Shown here: in pieces, positions 9,492 through 17,688 of the stretch
Numbering within the stretch: position 1 is the first letter of the stretch
Layout of the letters: each line of letters starts with the position of its first letter
NCBI RefSeq assembly: GCF_000720765.1
Contig: NZ_JODC01000021.1
Location: forward strand, 1-64,000
Direction: 5' to 3'
From: Streptomyces sp. NRRL S-646
Lineage (GTDB): Bacteria; Actinomycetota; Actinomycetes; Streptomycetales; Streptomycetaceae
Length of the DNA stretch: 64,000 bases
Made by a program: the position numbers and the translations under genes
The notes under the pieces: model-generated
What the model was told of the DNA's origin: nothing
The model's database searches: none
Seen by the model: only the letters and a program-made list of their open reading frames with translations

Positions 9492-9998
9492 TTAGGCGGA
9501 TTCTTCGCCCGGCACCTTAACGAGTTGCACACCACGCAGGCTGAGCAGCACCAACCCAGCGCACCCGCAGACGAGCGCGATGTCGGCGACGTTACCCACG
9601 AACGGGCCGTAGTCGATGAAGTCCACAACATGCCCGCGGCCCAGGCCGGGCTCGCGGAAGAGTCGGTCGCCCAGGTGGGATACCGCACCGCCGAGCAGCG
9701 CGCCCAGCACGAGCGCCCAGCTCGCCGAGGCCAGTCGGCGTGCGGTGTAGAGAATGCCGACCACTGCCGCTGCCGTTGCCAGGGTGAACACCCATGTCGC
9801 CTCGATGCCTATGGAAAAAGCGGCGCCAGGATTGTACAGCAGCCGGAAGTGGATCAAAGGCGGGATCACGGCGACGCGCTCGCCGTCGGACAGCGCGGAG
9901 ACCGCCCACAGTTTGGTGAGCTGGTCCGCGAGCAGGACTACCGCCGCCAGTATGAGCATCACGCCGTACAGTCGGCTTGAACCCCGCGCCAACCGCAT
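9492..9998 (-). CDS. lspA: Signal peptidase II (lipoprotein signal peptidase)
   Basis: 168 residues from the third of three ATGs, which has GGAGG 8 bases upstream; starts at 10001, 10004 or 10034 are less likely. There are four hydrophobic segments. The two catalytic aspartates are present, in HLGDRLFREPG and in GNVADIALVCG, with VVDFIDYG between them. The usual Asn of the NxxDR motif is His here. The enzyme cuts prolipoproteins just before the lipidated cysteine in the membrane. Streptomyces often carry an extra lspA besides the one near the ileS region; the neighbours here are transposase fragments, so this looks like an accessory copy. Confidence 0.85.
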   Translation of the reverse strand: MRLARGSSRLYGVMLILAAVVLLADQLTKLWAVSALSDGERVAVIPPLIHFRLLYNPGAAFSIGIEATWVFTLATAAAVVGILYTARRLASASWALVLGALLGGAVSHLGDRLFREPGLGRGHVVDFIDYGPFVGNVADIALVCGCAGLVLLSLRGVQLVKVPGEESA

Positions 9999-10115
9999 CA
10001 TCATGGCCTCCGTGCGTAGCGATATCCGAACCAAGATTCCCCGAGACTATCGGCCCCTTCGCCATGGCAAGGTGCACGTTGCCGCCGTGGGGCAATCGAC
10101 TGAGCTCGTGGCTTG

Positions 10116-10324
10116 TCACGCAGCCTTGGCCGGGTATTCGGTCCACTGACGGATCGATGACTCGGGCGCGAAGCGGGTCTTCGGCTCGGCCCGGCTGTTC
10201 CGCCAGCGGATGTAGGCGGCGATGTCGGCGTTCTGCTCGTCGTGGGTGCGATGATCGGTGCCGTTCAGCGCGAAGTAGCGCAGGGCTGCGAACTCGGATT
10301 CGATCCAGTTCAGCCAGGATCCCT
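10116..10324 (-). pseudogene. IS630-family transposase, C-terminal fragment
   Basis: Reading leftward gives SWLNWIESEFAALRYFALNG, then TDHRTHDEQNADIAAYIRWRN and FAPESSIRQWTEYPAKAA before a stop. This is the C-terminal end of IS630-type transposases, with the catalytic glutamate in the first segment. An in-frame stop lies just upstream, so only about 66 codons survive. Confidence 0.75.
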
Positions 10325-10360
10325 AAGCGTCGTTCCCAGGCAATCGACCAAGGAGCGACC

Positions 10361-10797
10361 ATGGTCACGATCAAGACCGCCAATGCTCAGTTCTGGGTGC
10401 ACGACCAGGACGAAGCGCTCGACTTCTACACCACCAAGCTCGGCTGGGAGGTCAGGGCGGACGTGACGATGGAGGCATCGAGCTTCCGCTGGTTGTGTGT
10501 GGCGCCGCCGGGTGCGGACGGCCCGGCGCTGGTGCTGATGCCCGTTCCGGGGCAGCCGATGCTGGATGAGGCGAGCAGTGCCCAGCTGTCCGATCTGGTG
10601 GCCAAGGGTGCGGGCGGCACCCTGTTCTTGGAGACCGCGACTCCAAGGCCGCCTATGACGAGCTGTCCGCCCGAGGTGTCGAGTTCAACGACCCGCCGAC
10701 GGTGCAGCCGTATGGAATCGACACGTCCTTACGCGACCCCTCGGGCAACAACATCCGGCTCACACAAGTACTGGAATTCGATCCGGAACGCCACTGA
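10361..10797 (+). pseudogene. VOC-family (glyoxalase/bleomycin-resistance fold) protein, frameshifted
   Basis: ATG 10361 has AAGGAG at the right distance. The first frame gives a VOC domain (TANAQFWVHDQDEALDFYTT, then KLGWEVRADV) up to GGTLFLETA near 10638. The remainder of the domain continues one frame over: DSKAAYDELSARGVEFNDPP, YGIDTSLRDPSGNNIRLTQ, ending at TGA 10795-10797. One base is missing around 10638. The family binds a metal and small substrates; function here is unknown. A single-base sequencing error would restore a normal protein of about 145 residues. Confidence 0.7.
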
Positions 10798-10889
10798 CCG
10801 CACCCCACAGCGAGGGCGGCCTGGCCGCACGCCACCTGTCGGCAGGGATATCAGGGACACGTTCAGGGGTACTCCTCTGGTGGAGGTCC

Positions 10890-11249
10890 ATGATGTTCGA
10901 GGCAGGCGACATTCGTGAATGGCGTGGTCACGGCGTGGTCGACCCCCGCGGTCACAAGATCGGCACCCTGGAGGCCGTCTACGTCGACACCGCGACAGAC
11001 CAGCCCTTCTTCGCCACGGTGACCGTGGGTCTTCCCACCCGTCGGCGCCTGGTTTTCGTGCCGCTGTCCGGAGCGACCGTCGGGCCGGGCTATCTCAAGA
11101 TCGCTCATCCCAAGGACGTGGTGAAGACGGCTCCCGCGATCGACACCGACGGCGAGTTGCCTGCCGCGGACGAGCCGGAGATCTTCGCGCATTACGAACT
11201 CGACTACGCGCCAGGAGCAGGCGGTGAACGCCGTCTGGCCCGTCGCTGA
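10890..11249 (+). CDS. PRC-barrel domain protein
   Basis: 119 residues with GGAGGT upstream of tandem ATGs at 10890 and 10893. WRGHGVVDPRGHKIGTLEAV followed by DQPFFATVTVG is the PRC-barrel signature, a small beta-barrel also found in photosynthetic reaction-centre H subunits and RimM. Streptomyces carry many short PRC proteins of unknown role. The C-terminus EPEIFAHYELDY is typical of them. It is followed 42 bases later by a 57-residue membrane protein, probably in one transcript. Confidence 0.75.
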   Translation: MMFEAGDIREWRGHGVVDPRGHKIGTLEAVYVDTATDQPFFATVTVGLPTRRRLVFVPLSGATVGPGYLKIAHPKDVVKTAPAIDTDGELPAADEPEIFAHYELDYAPGAGGERRLARR

Positions 11250-11290
11250 GCCGCCGCCGCTGAGAAGTCGATGAAGCCGCTGGAGCGCCG

Positions 11291-11464
11291 ATGAGTCTGT
11301 TTCTGTTCCTCATCATCGTGGCCCTCGTTCTGGGCATCATCGGAGTCGCCGCGCACGGCCTGTTCTACCTGCTGATCATCGGCGCCGTCGTGCTGCTCGC
11401 CGACCTCGCCTACGGCGCCGTGCGCTTCCGCCGTGGCGGACGAAAGCACCGCTTGGCACGCTGA
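11291..11464 (+). CDS. Small hydrophobic membrane protein
   Basis: 57 residues, MSLFLFLIIVALVLGIIGVA then a second hydrophobic stretch and a basic tail RFRRGGRKHRLAR. Two transmembrane helices are expected. Short proteins of this shape are common in Streptomyces beside stress genes; none has a firm function. The codon bias is normal for a real gene. Confidence 0.6.
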   Translation: MSLFLFLIIVALVLGIIGVAAHGLFYLLIIGAVVLLADLAYGAVRFRRGGRKHRLAR

Positions 11465-11475
11465 CCGCGACATTC

Positions 11476-11514
11476 CCCGGCGGCGGCCGGCATTCTCTCG
11501 CCCTCGCCGCCGGG
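11476..11514. terminator. Possible bidirectional terminator
   Basis: A 10-bp perfect stem (11476-11485 with 11505-11514) with a 19-base loop lies between two convergent genes. There is no T-run, as is usual for this GC content. Confidence 0.45.
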
Positions 11515-11524
11515 CTCTGTCCGG

Positions 11525-12595
11525 TCAGATGTCGTCCAGGCGGCGGATGTCCTCCTCGTCCCAGGTCCGGGTGGAGCGGGGGTGAGTGTAGGGCTCGGCC
11601 TCGGGCGGGTGGCCGCCGGCGATGGCCCGCTGCCGCACGGTCTCGGCATCGAACTCCAGGCCCAGCAGGATCGCGAGGTTGCTGATCCACAACCAGACGA
11701 GGAAGACGATGACGCCGGCCATGGTGCCGTAGGTCTTGTTGTACGAGGCGAAGTTGGCGACGTAGAACGCAAACCCGGCGGAGGCGGCCAGCCAGATCGC
11801 CAGGGCCAGCAGGCTGCCTGGTGTGATCCACCGGAAGCCCTTGACCTTGGCGTTCGGGGTGGCCCAGTACAGGATCGCGATCATGACGGTGACCAGCAGC
11901 ACCAGTACGGGCCACTTTGCGATCGACCACACCGTCAGCGCGGTGTCCCCGATCCCGAGCGCCTGCCCGGTCTGGCGGGCCAGCGCACCGGTGAAGACCA
12001 CGATCAGCGCGCTCATCACCGCCAGCACCATGAGCACCACGGTCACACCGATCCGCATCGGCAGGATCGCCCACACCGGTCGGCCCTCCGGCATGTCGTA
12101 GACGGCATTCGCAGCACGAATGAAGGCGGCCACGTACCCGGACGCCGACCACACCGCCAGCACGATGCCGACCAGAGCCATCACCGAGCCGGTCCCGGCG
12201 TTGTTCTGCAGTTGTTCGACGGCCCGCGTGATGATGTCGCGTGCCGAGCCGGGAGCCAGCTGCCTGAGGTTGTTCAGCACCTTGTCGGTGGCCGACTTGC
12301 CGGTGATCCCCAGCAGGGAAACCAGCACCAGGAGGGCCGGGAACAAGGACAGCACGCCGTAGTAGGTCAGCGCCGCGGCCCGGTCCGCCAGCTCGTCGTC
12401 CTTGAACTCCTTCAAGCTGCCTTTGAGTACGGCGACCCAGGCGCCCTTCGGCAGCTTCGTCGGCGTGTCCGGAGCAGCCCGTTCGACCTCCCGGTCCGGT
12501 CCTGCTTCCTCCGGTGACGGCACCGGGTCCCGGGAAGCCGGGGCCTCGTCGGTGCCGTCCTGATGTTTCCGCCCTGGAAGATGCAGCTTGGTCAT
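11525..12595 (-). CDS. YihY/virulence factor BrkB family membrane protein
   Basis: 356 residues from ATG 12595 (MTKLHLPGRK). A polar N-terminus of about 50 residues is followed by WVAVLKGSLKEFKDDELADR and AAALTYYGVLSLFPALLVLV, the family signature. There are about six membrane segments, with YWATPNAKVKGFRWITPGSL and WLWISNLAILLGLEFDAE as the conserved late motifs. The frame stays open upstream but has no family match there. Family members were once called RNase BN; the molecular role is unknown. Confidence 0.85.
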   Translation of the reverse strand: MTKLHLPGRKHQDGTDEAPASRDPVPSPEEAGPDREVERAAPDTPTKLPKGAWVAVLKGSLKEFKDDELADRAAALTYYGVLSLFPALLVLVSLLGITGKSATDKVLNNLRQLAPGSARDIITRAVEQLQNNAGTGSVMALVGIVLAVWSASGYVAAFIRAANAVYDMPEGRPVWAILPMRIGVTVVLMVLAVMSALIVVFTGALARQTGQALGIGDTALTVWSIAKWPVLVLLVTVMIAILYWATPNAKVKGFRWITPGSLLALAIWLAASAGFAFYVANFASYNKTYGTMAGVIVFLVWLWISNLAILLGLEFDAETVRQRAIAGGHPPEAEPYTHPRSTRTWDEEDIRRLDDI

Positions 12596-12804
12596 ACCCG
12601 CCGGGTATCCCCACGGCGTGGGCTCAAGCGGACGCCCGGCGGCTGTACCGGCCTCGTCTCGTACTGTGCCGCACAGCGCCCTCCAAGGACCGCCCTGACC
12701 AGCGTAAACACGCTTGGACGGCAGCATCGACCGGCGCCTGCCGCAGACCGGAATCGGGCAGGACGGCATCCGCCGTGTCCGGTCGATCAGCTCGCCGGCC
12801 CCTC

Positions 12805-13545
12805 CTACTCGCCTCGGGGCTTTGGTCTGTCGGGTGGGTCGAGGGTGAATACGGTGATCCACTCGGCGTCCGCGGCGTGGTAACCGAGGCCGGTCAGAGT
12901 CTCGGAGGCGGCACGCATGTGCCCGGCGCCGTAGACGACGGCGATGGCGAACGGGCCGGTCCGTCCGGCGTAACCCCGGTCGAAGTCGGTCAGGGCCTTG
13001 GCCAGCAATCGGTCGCGGCGCCGGAGAACCAGGTCGTCCAGGCCCGGCCAGAAGTCCGCCACGGCCTGCTCGCTCTCGCTCATCAGGTCCTCGACGGCGA
13101 GGTGCCGGGCGAGCCAGCGACGTGTCCCCAGCAGCCGCATGGCGGCCGTCATGGCCGGCACCACCGTGGCCACCATCGCGCGTTCCCTCAGTGGCAGCCG
13201 ACGGAACCCTTCCTGGAACTGCGCTCCGCTCATGTCGGGGCACACGACGGGCAGCCCGAGCGCCTCGAAGTCGATGTCCTGCACGACCAGACCCAGGCGT
13301 TCATGTCCGTCGAGTCGCTCGTACGACGCGACCAGGGCGTCGGCGCCGGGCGAGCCTTCCCCAACGCCCTCGGCGACCACCAGGTCGCAGTCGCGGCGCA
13401 ACCGTGCCGCCACTTCCCGGTAGAAGGCTGCCTCCCCGAGGTGAACCATGGGAAAGAGCACAAAGGTCAGCCCCGTCTGCGGCCGCGTGAACCTGATGAC
13501 GGCCGATCGCACCCCGGCCAGGCCGGTCACCTCGATGAACTGCAC
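12805..13545 (-). CDS. TraB/PrgY/GumN-like protein
   Basis: 246 residues. LTFVLFPMVHLGEAAFYREV and CDLVVAEGVGEGSPGADALV resemble the TraB/PrgY/GumN fold, in which a His after a hydrophobic strand and a Glu after DLV/VEG form a putative active site. A late AIAVVYGAGHMRAASETL matches the family's conserved GxxH. Relatives include pheromone-shutdown proteins and Tiki-type proteases, but no function is established for soluble actinobacterial members. It has no signal peptide and stands apart from its neighbours. Confidence 0.5.
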   Translation of the reverse strand: MQFIEVTGLAGVRSAVIRFTRPQTGLTFVLFPMVHLGEAAFYREVAARLRRDCDLVVAEGVGEGSPGADALVASYERLDGHERLGLVVQDIDFEALGLPVVCPDMSGAQFQEGFRRLPLRERAMVATVVPAMTAAMRLLGTRRWLARHLAVEDLMSESEQAVADFWPGLDDLVLRRRDRLLAKALTDFDRGYAGRTGPFAIAVVYGAGHMRAASETLTGLGYHAADAEWITVFTLDPPDRPKPRGE

Positions 13546-13620
13546 ACCCGCCCCCTTCGCGCCTGCCCCTCCCCCACAACCACGCCAGGACCGCCTGTGA
13601 GGGTTGCTCCCGGCTCGCTC

Positions 13621-14907
13621 TTACGGGCCAACACCAATGGGGCGCCGAAGGCCGGCGGCTACCCCCCGCTCTCCAGGCGTTCCCGACGGTTGGGCTGCCT
13701 CCGTGGTGTGTCCCGCTTCCGTCGGGGCTTCTGCGGCGGAGGAAGTGATCACCTCGGAGCGTCGGTCGCCCCGGTCCATGAGGCCGCCCGTGAAAGCGAG
13801 GCCGAGGCCCGCCACTGCGAGGGCGGCGCCGACGAGGTTGGGGGATGCCCAGCCCCAGCCTGCGGAGATGGCCAGTCCGCCGAGCCAGGCGCCGCCCGCG
13901 TTGGCCAGATTGAAGGCGGAGTGGTTGGAGGCCGCAGCCATCGTCGGCGCGTTCTTCGCCTTGGCCATGAGAAGCATCTGGACGGGTGTGGTGACGAAGG
14001 CGCCCATCGCACCGATGAAGGTGATCGTCACCAGGGCCGGGACGGTGCTGTGGACGGTGAAGAAGAAGGTCACCAGGGCTGCGGCGAGCAGGGCGAGGCC
14101 CCCGTAGAGCGTCGGGCGCAGGGCGCGGTCCGTGAGGGGGCCCGCAATCAGGGTGCCGAGCGTCATGCCGACGCCGTACAGCGCGAGGACCAGGGTGGTC
14201 GAGGAGTCGGAGATGCCCGTCAGGTGCGTCAGCATCGGCACCAGATAGCTGTAGACGGCGAAGAACCCGCCGAATCCCACCACGGCCGTGGCCAGGCCGA
14301 TCGCGACCTGCCTGTTCCCCATCGCCCGCACCTCGTGCCGGATGCCGGACTGGCCGCCTCGTGGCTGGTGGGGGACGAAGAGGGCCAGCGCGGCGAGGGC
14401 GACGAGGCCGATGACGGCGACGGCACCGTAGGCGAACCGCCAGCCGAGCTGCTGGCCGAGAGCGGTGCCGGCAGGCACGCCGACGATGTTCGCGACGGTC
14501 AGTCCGAGGAACATCTTGGAGACGGCGCGCGCAGCTCGCTCGGGGGCGACCAGCCGTGAGGCGACGACCGCACCGACGCCGAACAGTGCGCCGTGCGGCA
14601 GCCCGGCCAGGAAACGCGCGGCGAACAGCAGACCGAAGTCGGGTGCGAGCGCGGACGCGATGTTGCCGACCACGAACAGCCCCGACAGGAGCAGCAGGAG
14701 CCGTTTGTGCGGTATGCGTGCACCGATGCCGGTCAGTACGGGGGCACCGACGACGACACCGAGCGCATACGCCGACACGAGGTTGCCGGCGTGTGGCACC
14801 GACACACCGACGCCGTCGGCGATCTGGGGCAGGAGGCCCATCGTGGCGAATTCGGTGGTGCCGATGCCGAAGGCGACGACAGCCAGGGCCAGCAGAGCCA
14901 GAGGCAT
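13621..14907 (-). CDS. MFS transporter, DHA1 drug-efflux type
   Basis: 428 residues from ATG 14907 (MPLALLALAVVAFGIGTTEF), 12 predicted transmembrane helices. GIGTTEFATMGLLPQIADGV and LGVVVGAPVLTGIGAR (motif A region) are the Cmx/AraJ-like signatures. ARFLAGLPHGALFGVGAVVA is motif C-like. The expected role is proton-driven efflux of a drug or sugar-type solute. The C-terminal 50 residues are polar and variable. Monocistronic by layout. Confidence 0.85.
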   Translation of the reverse strand: MPLALLALAVVAFGIGTTEFATMGLLPQIADGVGVSVPHAGNLVSAYALGVVVGAPVLTGIGARIPHKRLLLLLSGLFVVGNIASALAPDFGLLFAARFLAGLPHGALFGVGAVVASRLVAPERAARAVSKMFLGLTVANIVGVPAGTALGQQLGWRFAYGAVAVIGLVALAALALFVPHQPRGGQSGIRHEVRAMGNRQVAIGLATAVVGFGGFFAVYSYLVPMLTHLTGISDSSTTLVLALYGVGMTLGTLIAGPLTDRALRPTLYGGLALLAAALVTFFFTVHSTVPALVTITFIGAMGAFVTTPVQMLLMAKAKNAPTMAAASNHSAFNLANAGGAWLGGLAISAGWGWASPNLVGAALAVAGLGLAFTGGLMDRGDRRSEVITSSAAEAPTEAGHTTEAAQPSGTPGERGVAAGLRRPIGVGP

Positions 14908-15212
14908 GGTGCGGGTGAACCTTTCAACGCAAGCAGTGCAGGGACGAGGGAGCGGAGAACCGCCGAGGTCGTCCAGATCCCACGGCAGGCCGCGTCGAGC
15001 ACCATTGCCCTGCGCACCCCCAAACAGGGCAAGCCCATGAACAGTGCAGCAGCGGCAGCAGACCGCGCATTCCAAGATCGAGCCGTATTCCGGCGTGATC
15101 TACGTCATGACAGTTCCGGCCGGGCGGACAGCGACGTGTCGCGTCCGACCGGCCGGAACCGTTGCGTCGATCAAGCCGCCCGCGCCCGCTCGGGCAGCGT
15201 GCGGACGTCGCT

Positions 15213-16778
15213 TCAGCCGGTGTAGGCGGAGAAGATCTTCCCGAACTCGTAGGGGGACTGCGGGATGTTGGTGCACTGGTAGAGCGCGCCCGTGCAGGCG
15301 TTGCGGTCCCGGGTCGCCTCCCAGAACGCGAGCTCTCCCAGGTGCCTGCTCTGGGCGAAGGAGACCAGCTGGCGGGCGTCGGCCTGGTCGTAGATGTGGC
15401 CGTCGTCGTTCTGTCCGAGCATGGGCGTCACTCCGACCATCGCCCAGAGCCGGGCGTCGGTCCTGCTCGGGAAGAGCGACTTCAGCTGGGTGAAGGTGCT
15501 CTGTGCGGCTTGGACGGCGGCGTCGCCGTAGTCGACGCTGCGGTAGTAGTCCATGGCCATCACGTTCACCACGTCCAGGTCGACTCCGGCGTCGCGCGCC
15601 GACTGCACGACGTTCAGGCCGTCCGAGGTCAGCCCCTCCGGGAGGACGGGCAGTGTCAGCGAGATCCGCAGCCCCGGGTGGGCCTGCTGCAGGCGCGCCA
15701 GGGCCTGGGAGCGGCGGGCGACGGAGGCCGGATCCGCGGAGGCCGCGCCCTCGATGTCGAAGTCGACGTACTTCAGGCTGTACGCGGTCACCACCGCGTT
15801 GTACTCGGCGTACAGCGTGTCCACCGAGCCACAGGCCTGGGCCAGTTCGATTCCGCTGGCGCCGCCGAAGGAGACCTTGACGTCTCCCCCGGCGGCCCGG
15901 ATGGCGTCGATCTGGTCCTTGGCCCAGCCGTCGCGCGGGTCGTAGGCGTTGAACCACATCGCCTTGCAGCCGGAGGCGGTGATGAAGGCCATCGTGTAGC
16001 TCTTCACGCCGCTCGCGGAGGCCATGTCGGGCATGCTCGGCGTGGGCCACGCCCCCATGTCGATGTACGGCGCGGTGAACAGACCGCCGCTCGGCTGCTG
16101 ACCGCCGGTAGAGGTCGTGCCGCTGACGGCCGCGGAGTAGGCGGAGACGTTGCCCGCGGCGTCGCGGGCCCGCACGCGGAAGGCGTAGCTCGTGGCGGCC
16201 TGCAGGCCGGTGGCCGTGTAGGAGGTGCCTGTCACAGTGACTGGCGTGCCGCCGTCCCGCGAGATCTCGTAACCGGCGACGGACCCAGAGTCGTCGGTCG
16301 CGGCGCTCCACCGCACGGTCAGGGAGGAGGAGGTCGCGGAGCCGACCGTGACTCCGGCCGGGACGCTGGGCGGTGTGGTTTCGGTGCTCGAACCGCCCGT
16401 GCAGGACGCTCCGTTGAGCTTGCAGCCGGTGGGCGTTCCGGTGCCGTTGGACACCCACCCGAAGGAAGTGGAGGCACCCGGCGCCAATGTGCCGTTGTAC
16501 TCACGGTTCTTGAAGGTGTAGTGGTTGCCGCTCTGGGTGAGCAGTGCGTCCCAGTACGAGCCGACGGTGGTGCCGGATGGCAGGTCGAACTCGACACTCC
16601 AGCCCGACAGGGTGGTGCTGCCGGCGTTCGTGATGGTGTACGCCCCCTGGTAACCGCCGTCCCACGTCGAGGTCTTGGAAAAGGCGGCGTTCGGTGTGGC
16701 CGCGGCGGAAGCGGGTGGGGCCAGGACCAGGAGGAGCAGCCCGGCGAACAGGGCGAGAAGTACCGACGGTCTTCGCAT
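15213..16778 (-). CDS. Secreted GH18 chitinase with CBM2 and fibronectin III domains
   Basis: 521 residues from ATG 16778. Domains in order: signal peptide (MRRPSVLLALFAGLLLLVLA, to about residue 26); a cellulose-binding-type CBM2 (WDGGYQGAYTITNAGSTTLSGW, about 30-130) with a Cys pair; a FnIII domain (about 140-225, PPSVPAGVTVGSATSSSLTV); and a GH18 catalytic domain (about 240-520). The catalytic motif is YVDFDIEG, with the proton-donor glutamate. The final GALYQCTNIPQSPYEFGKIF is typical of Streptomyces family 18 enzymes. It hydrolyses chitin outside the cell. A candidate DasR site lies 53-66 bases upstream of the start codon. Confidence 0.9.
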   Translation of the reverse strand: MRRPSVLLALFAGLLLLVLAPPASAAATPNAAFSKTSTWDGGYQGAYTITNAGSTTLSGWSVEFDLPSGTTVGSYWDALLTQSGNHYTFKNREYNGTLAPGASTSFGWVSNGTGTPTGCKLNGASCTGGSSTETTPPSVPAGVTVGSATSSSLTVRWSAATDDSGSVAGYEISRDGGTPVTVTGTSYTATGLQAATSYAFRVRARDAAGNVSAYSAAVSGTTSTGGQQPSGGLFTAPYIDMGAWPTPSMPDMASASGVKSYTMAFITASGCKAMWFNAYDPRDGWAKDQIDAIRAAGGDVKVSFGGASGIELAQACGSVDTLYAEYNAVVTAYSLKYVDFDIEGAASADPASVARRSQALARLQQAHPGLRISLTLPVLPEGLTSDGLNVVQSARDAGVDLDVVNVMAMDYYRSVDYGDAAVQAAQSTFTQLKSLFPSRTDARLWAMVGVTPMLGQNDDGHIYDQADARQLVSFAQSRHLGELAFWEATRDRNACTGALYQCTNIPQSPYEFGKIFSAYTG

Positions 16779-16830
16779 GTGCTGCCTCCACTGGGGGGTG
16801 GGCGCCGGCTTGGCGCATGAAGCCGCAGAG

Positions 16831-16844
16831 TTGGTCCATACCAA
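16831..16844. promoter_or_regulatory. Candidate DasR-responsive element (dre)
   Basis: TTGGTCCATACCAA is palindromic at its ends and matches the published dre core TGGTCTAGACCA at 10 of 12 positions. DasR represses chitinase genes until glucosamine phosphates accumulate, so its place ahead of a chitinase gene fits. Confidence 0.7.
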
Positions 16845-16965
16845 TCCTCTGGCATGTACATACCGAGGCTGGGACCCGCCGTCAAGCGGTACGCCCGGCC
16901 TGGAACATGCTGTGGAGGCGTTGCGGGAACCCCAGGAACCTGTCGAGCTCCTGGGTACGCGAGAG

Positions 16966-17480
16966 TCGACCCCGGAGGGCGCGTCCTCAATGACCAGGCA
17001 CTCCCCCGGCTCGGCGCCGAGTCGCTCCGCGGCCGGCAGATAAGGGACCGGTGACGGTTTGCCTTCGTCGACGGCGGCGGCATCCACCACCACACGCGGA
17101 ATCGTCAGCCCAGTCCGGGCGAATCGCCCCCGTACCCGGTGCTCGTAGTTCGAGGTCACCAACCCCCAGCGCCCCACAGTCAGGGCCGACAACAGCTCAG
17201 CCGCACCTTCGAACGCGCCATAGACGCCGGACCGGACGTCGCCGTCCTCCAGTTCGTGCAACGCGGCCAGGCACTCCCGCGGGTTCCGATCCGGGGCGAC
17301 GGCGGCAAAGGTCTCCATCGGCCTCGTCCGCAGTGCGACCCGATACACCGCCTCAGGGTCCGGTCCGTGTCGCGTGGCCCACGCTTCCCAGACCCGGCGC
17401 TGGTTGTCCACGGCGTCGATCAACGTACCGTCGACGCCAAACAGACATACGACCCGAAACCGATCATGCCCATCCGCCAA
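16966..17480 (-). pseudogene. HAD hydrolase remnant lacking the catalytic aspartate
   Basis: Reading leftward from about 17480 gives VVCLFGVDGTLIDAV, where the family has FDxDGT. The nucleophilic aspartate is Gly (GGC at 17436-17438, one change from GAC). The cap and core follow (WGLVTSNYEHRVRGRFARTG, EGKPSPVPYL, LVIEDAPSG), and the match then stops abruptly near 16966, about 40 residues short of a normal phosphoglycolate-phosphatase-like protein. No ATG in frame starts it. Loss of the nucleophile, of the C-terminus and of a good start point to a decaying gene. Confidence 0.6.
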
Positions 17481-17627
17481 GAAACTGCCGCTCCGAGGGA
17501 AGTGTTCCGCGAGGCGCTGGGCGTGGCCGACGCGTGCTGGATACGCGGCCGGGGGCGGCGCACCGCGGCAGGACCGGCAAGGCGGGGCGACACCAGGTGT
17601 GGGCGCAAGGTCAACTGGCGCACAGCT

Positions 17628-17673
17628 GCAAAGAGTTCTTCGCGAAGGGGTCTTTGCGAAGGACTCTTTGCGG
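17628..17673. promoter_or_regulatory. Repeat cluster, probable operator of the ArsR-type gene
   Basis: Three direct repeats start at 17636, 17650 and 17664 (TTCTTCGCGAAGG, GTCTTTGCGAAGG, CTCTTTGCGG), a 14-base period. An inverted repeat GCAAAGAG (17628-17635) / CTCTTTGC (17664-17671) brackets them, and CTTCGCGAAG (17638-17647) is palindromic. The cluster ends 16 bases before the start codon at 17689, as expected for an autorepressor site. Confidence 0.6.
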
Positions 17674-17688
17674 TCTAGAGTGCGCGAC

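Noticed and set aside
12596..13243. Longer N-terminus for the YihY protein
   Set aside because: The extension overlaps the TraB-like gene in another frame and has shadow composition.
12514..14559. A 681-codon open frame on the plus strand
   Set aside because: It lies antisense to three well-supported minus-strand genes and its composition is that of a GC-rich shadow frame.
14908..15075. Longer N-terminus for the MFS transporter
   Set aside because: The extra residues are Cys/Arg-rich and not membrane-like; MPLALLALAVVAFG is the normal family start.
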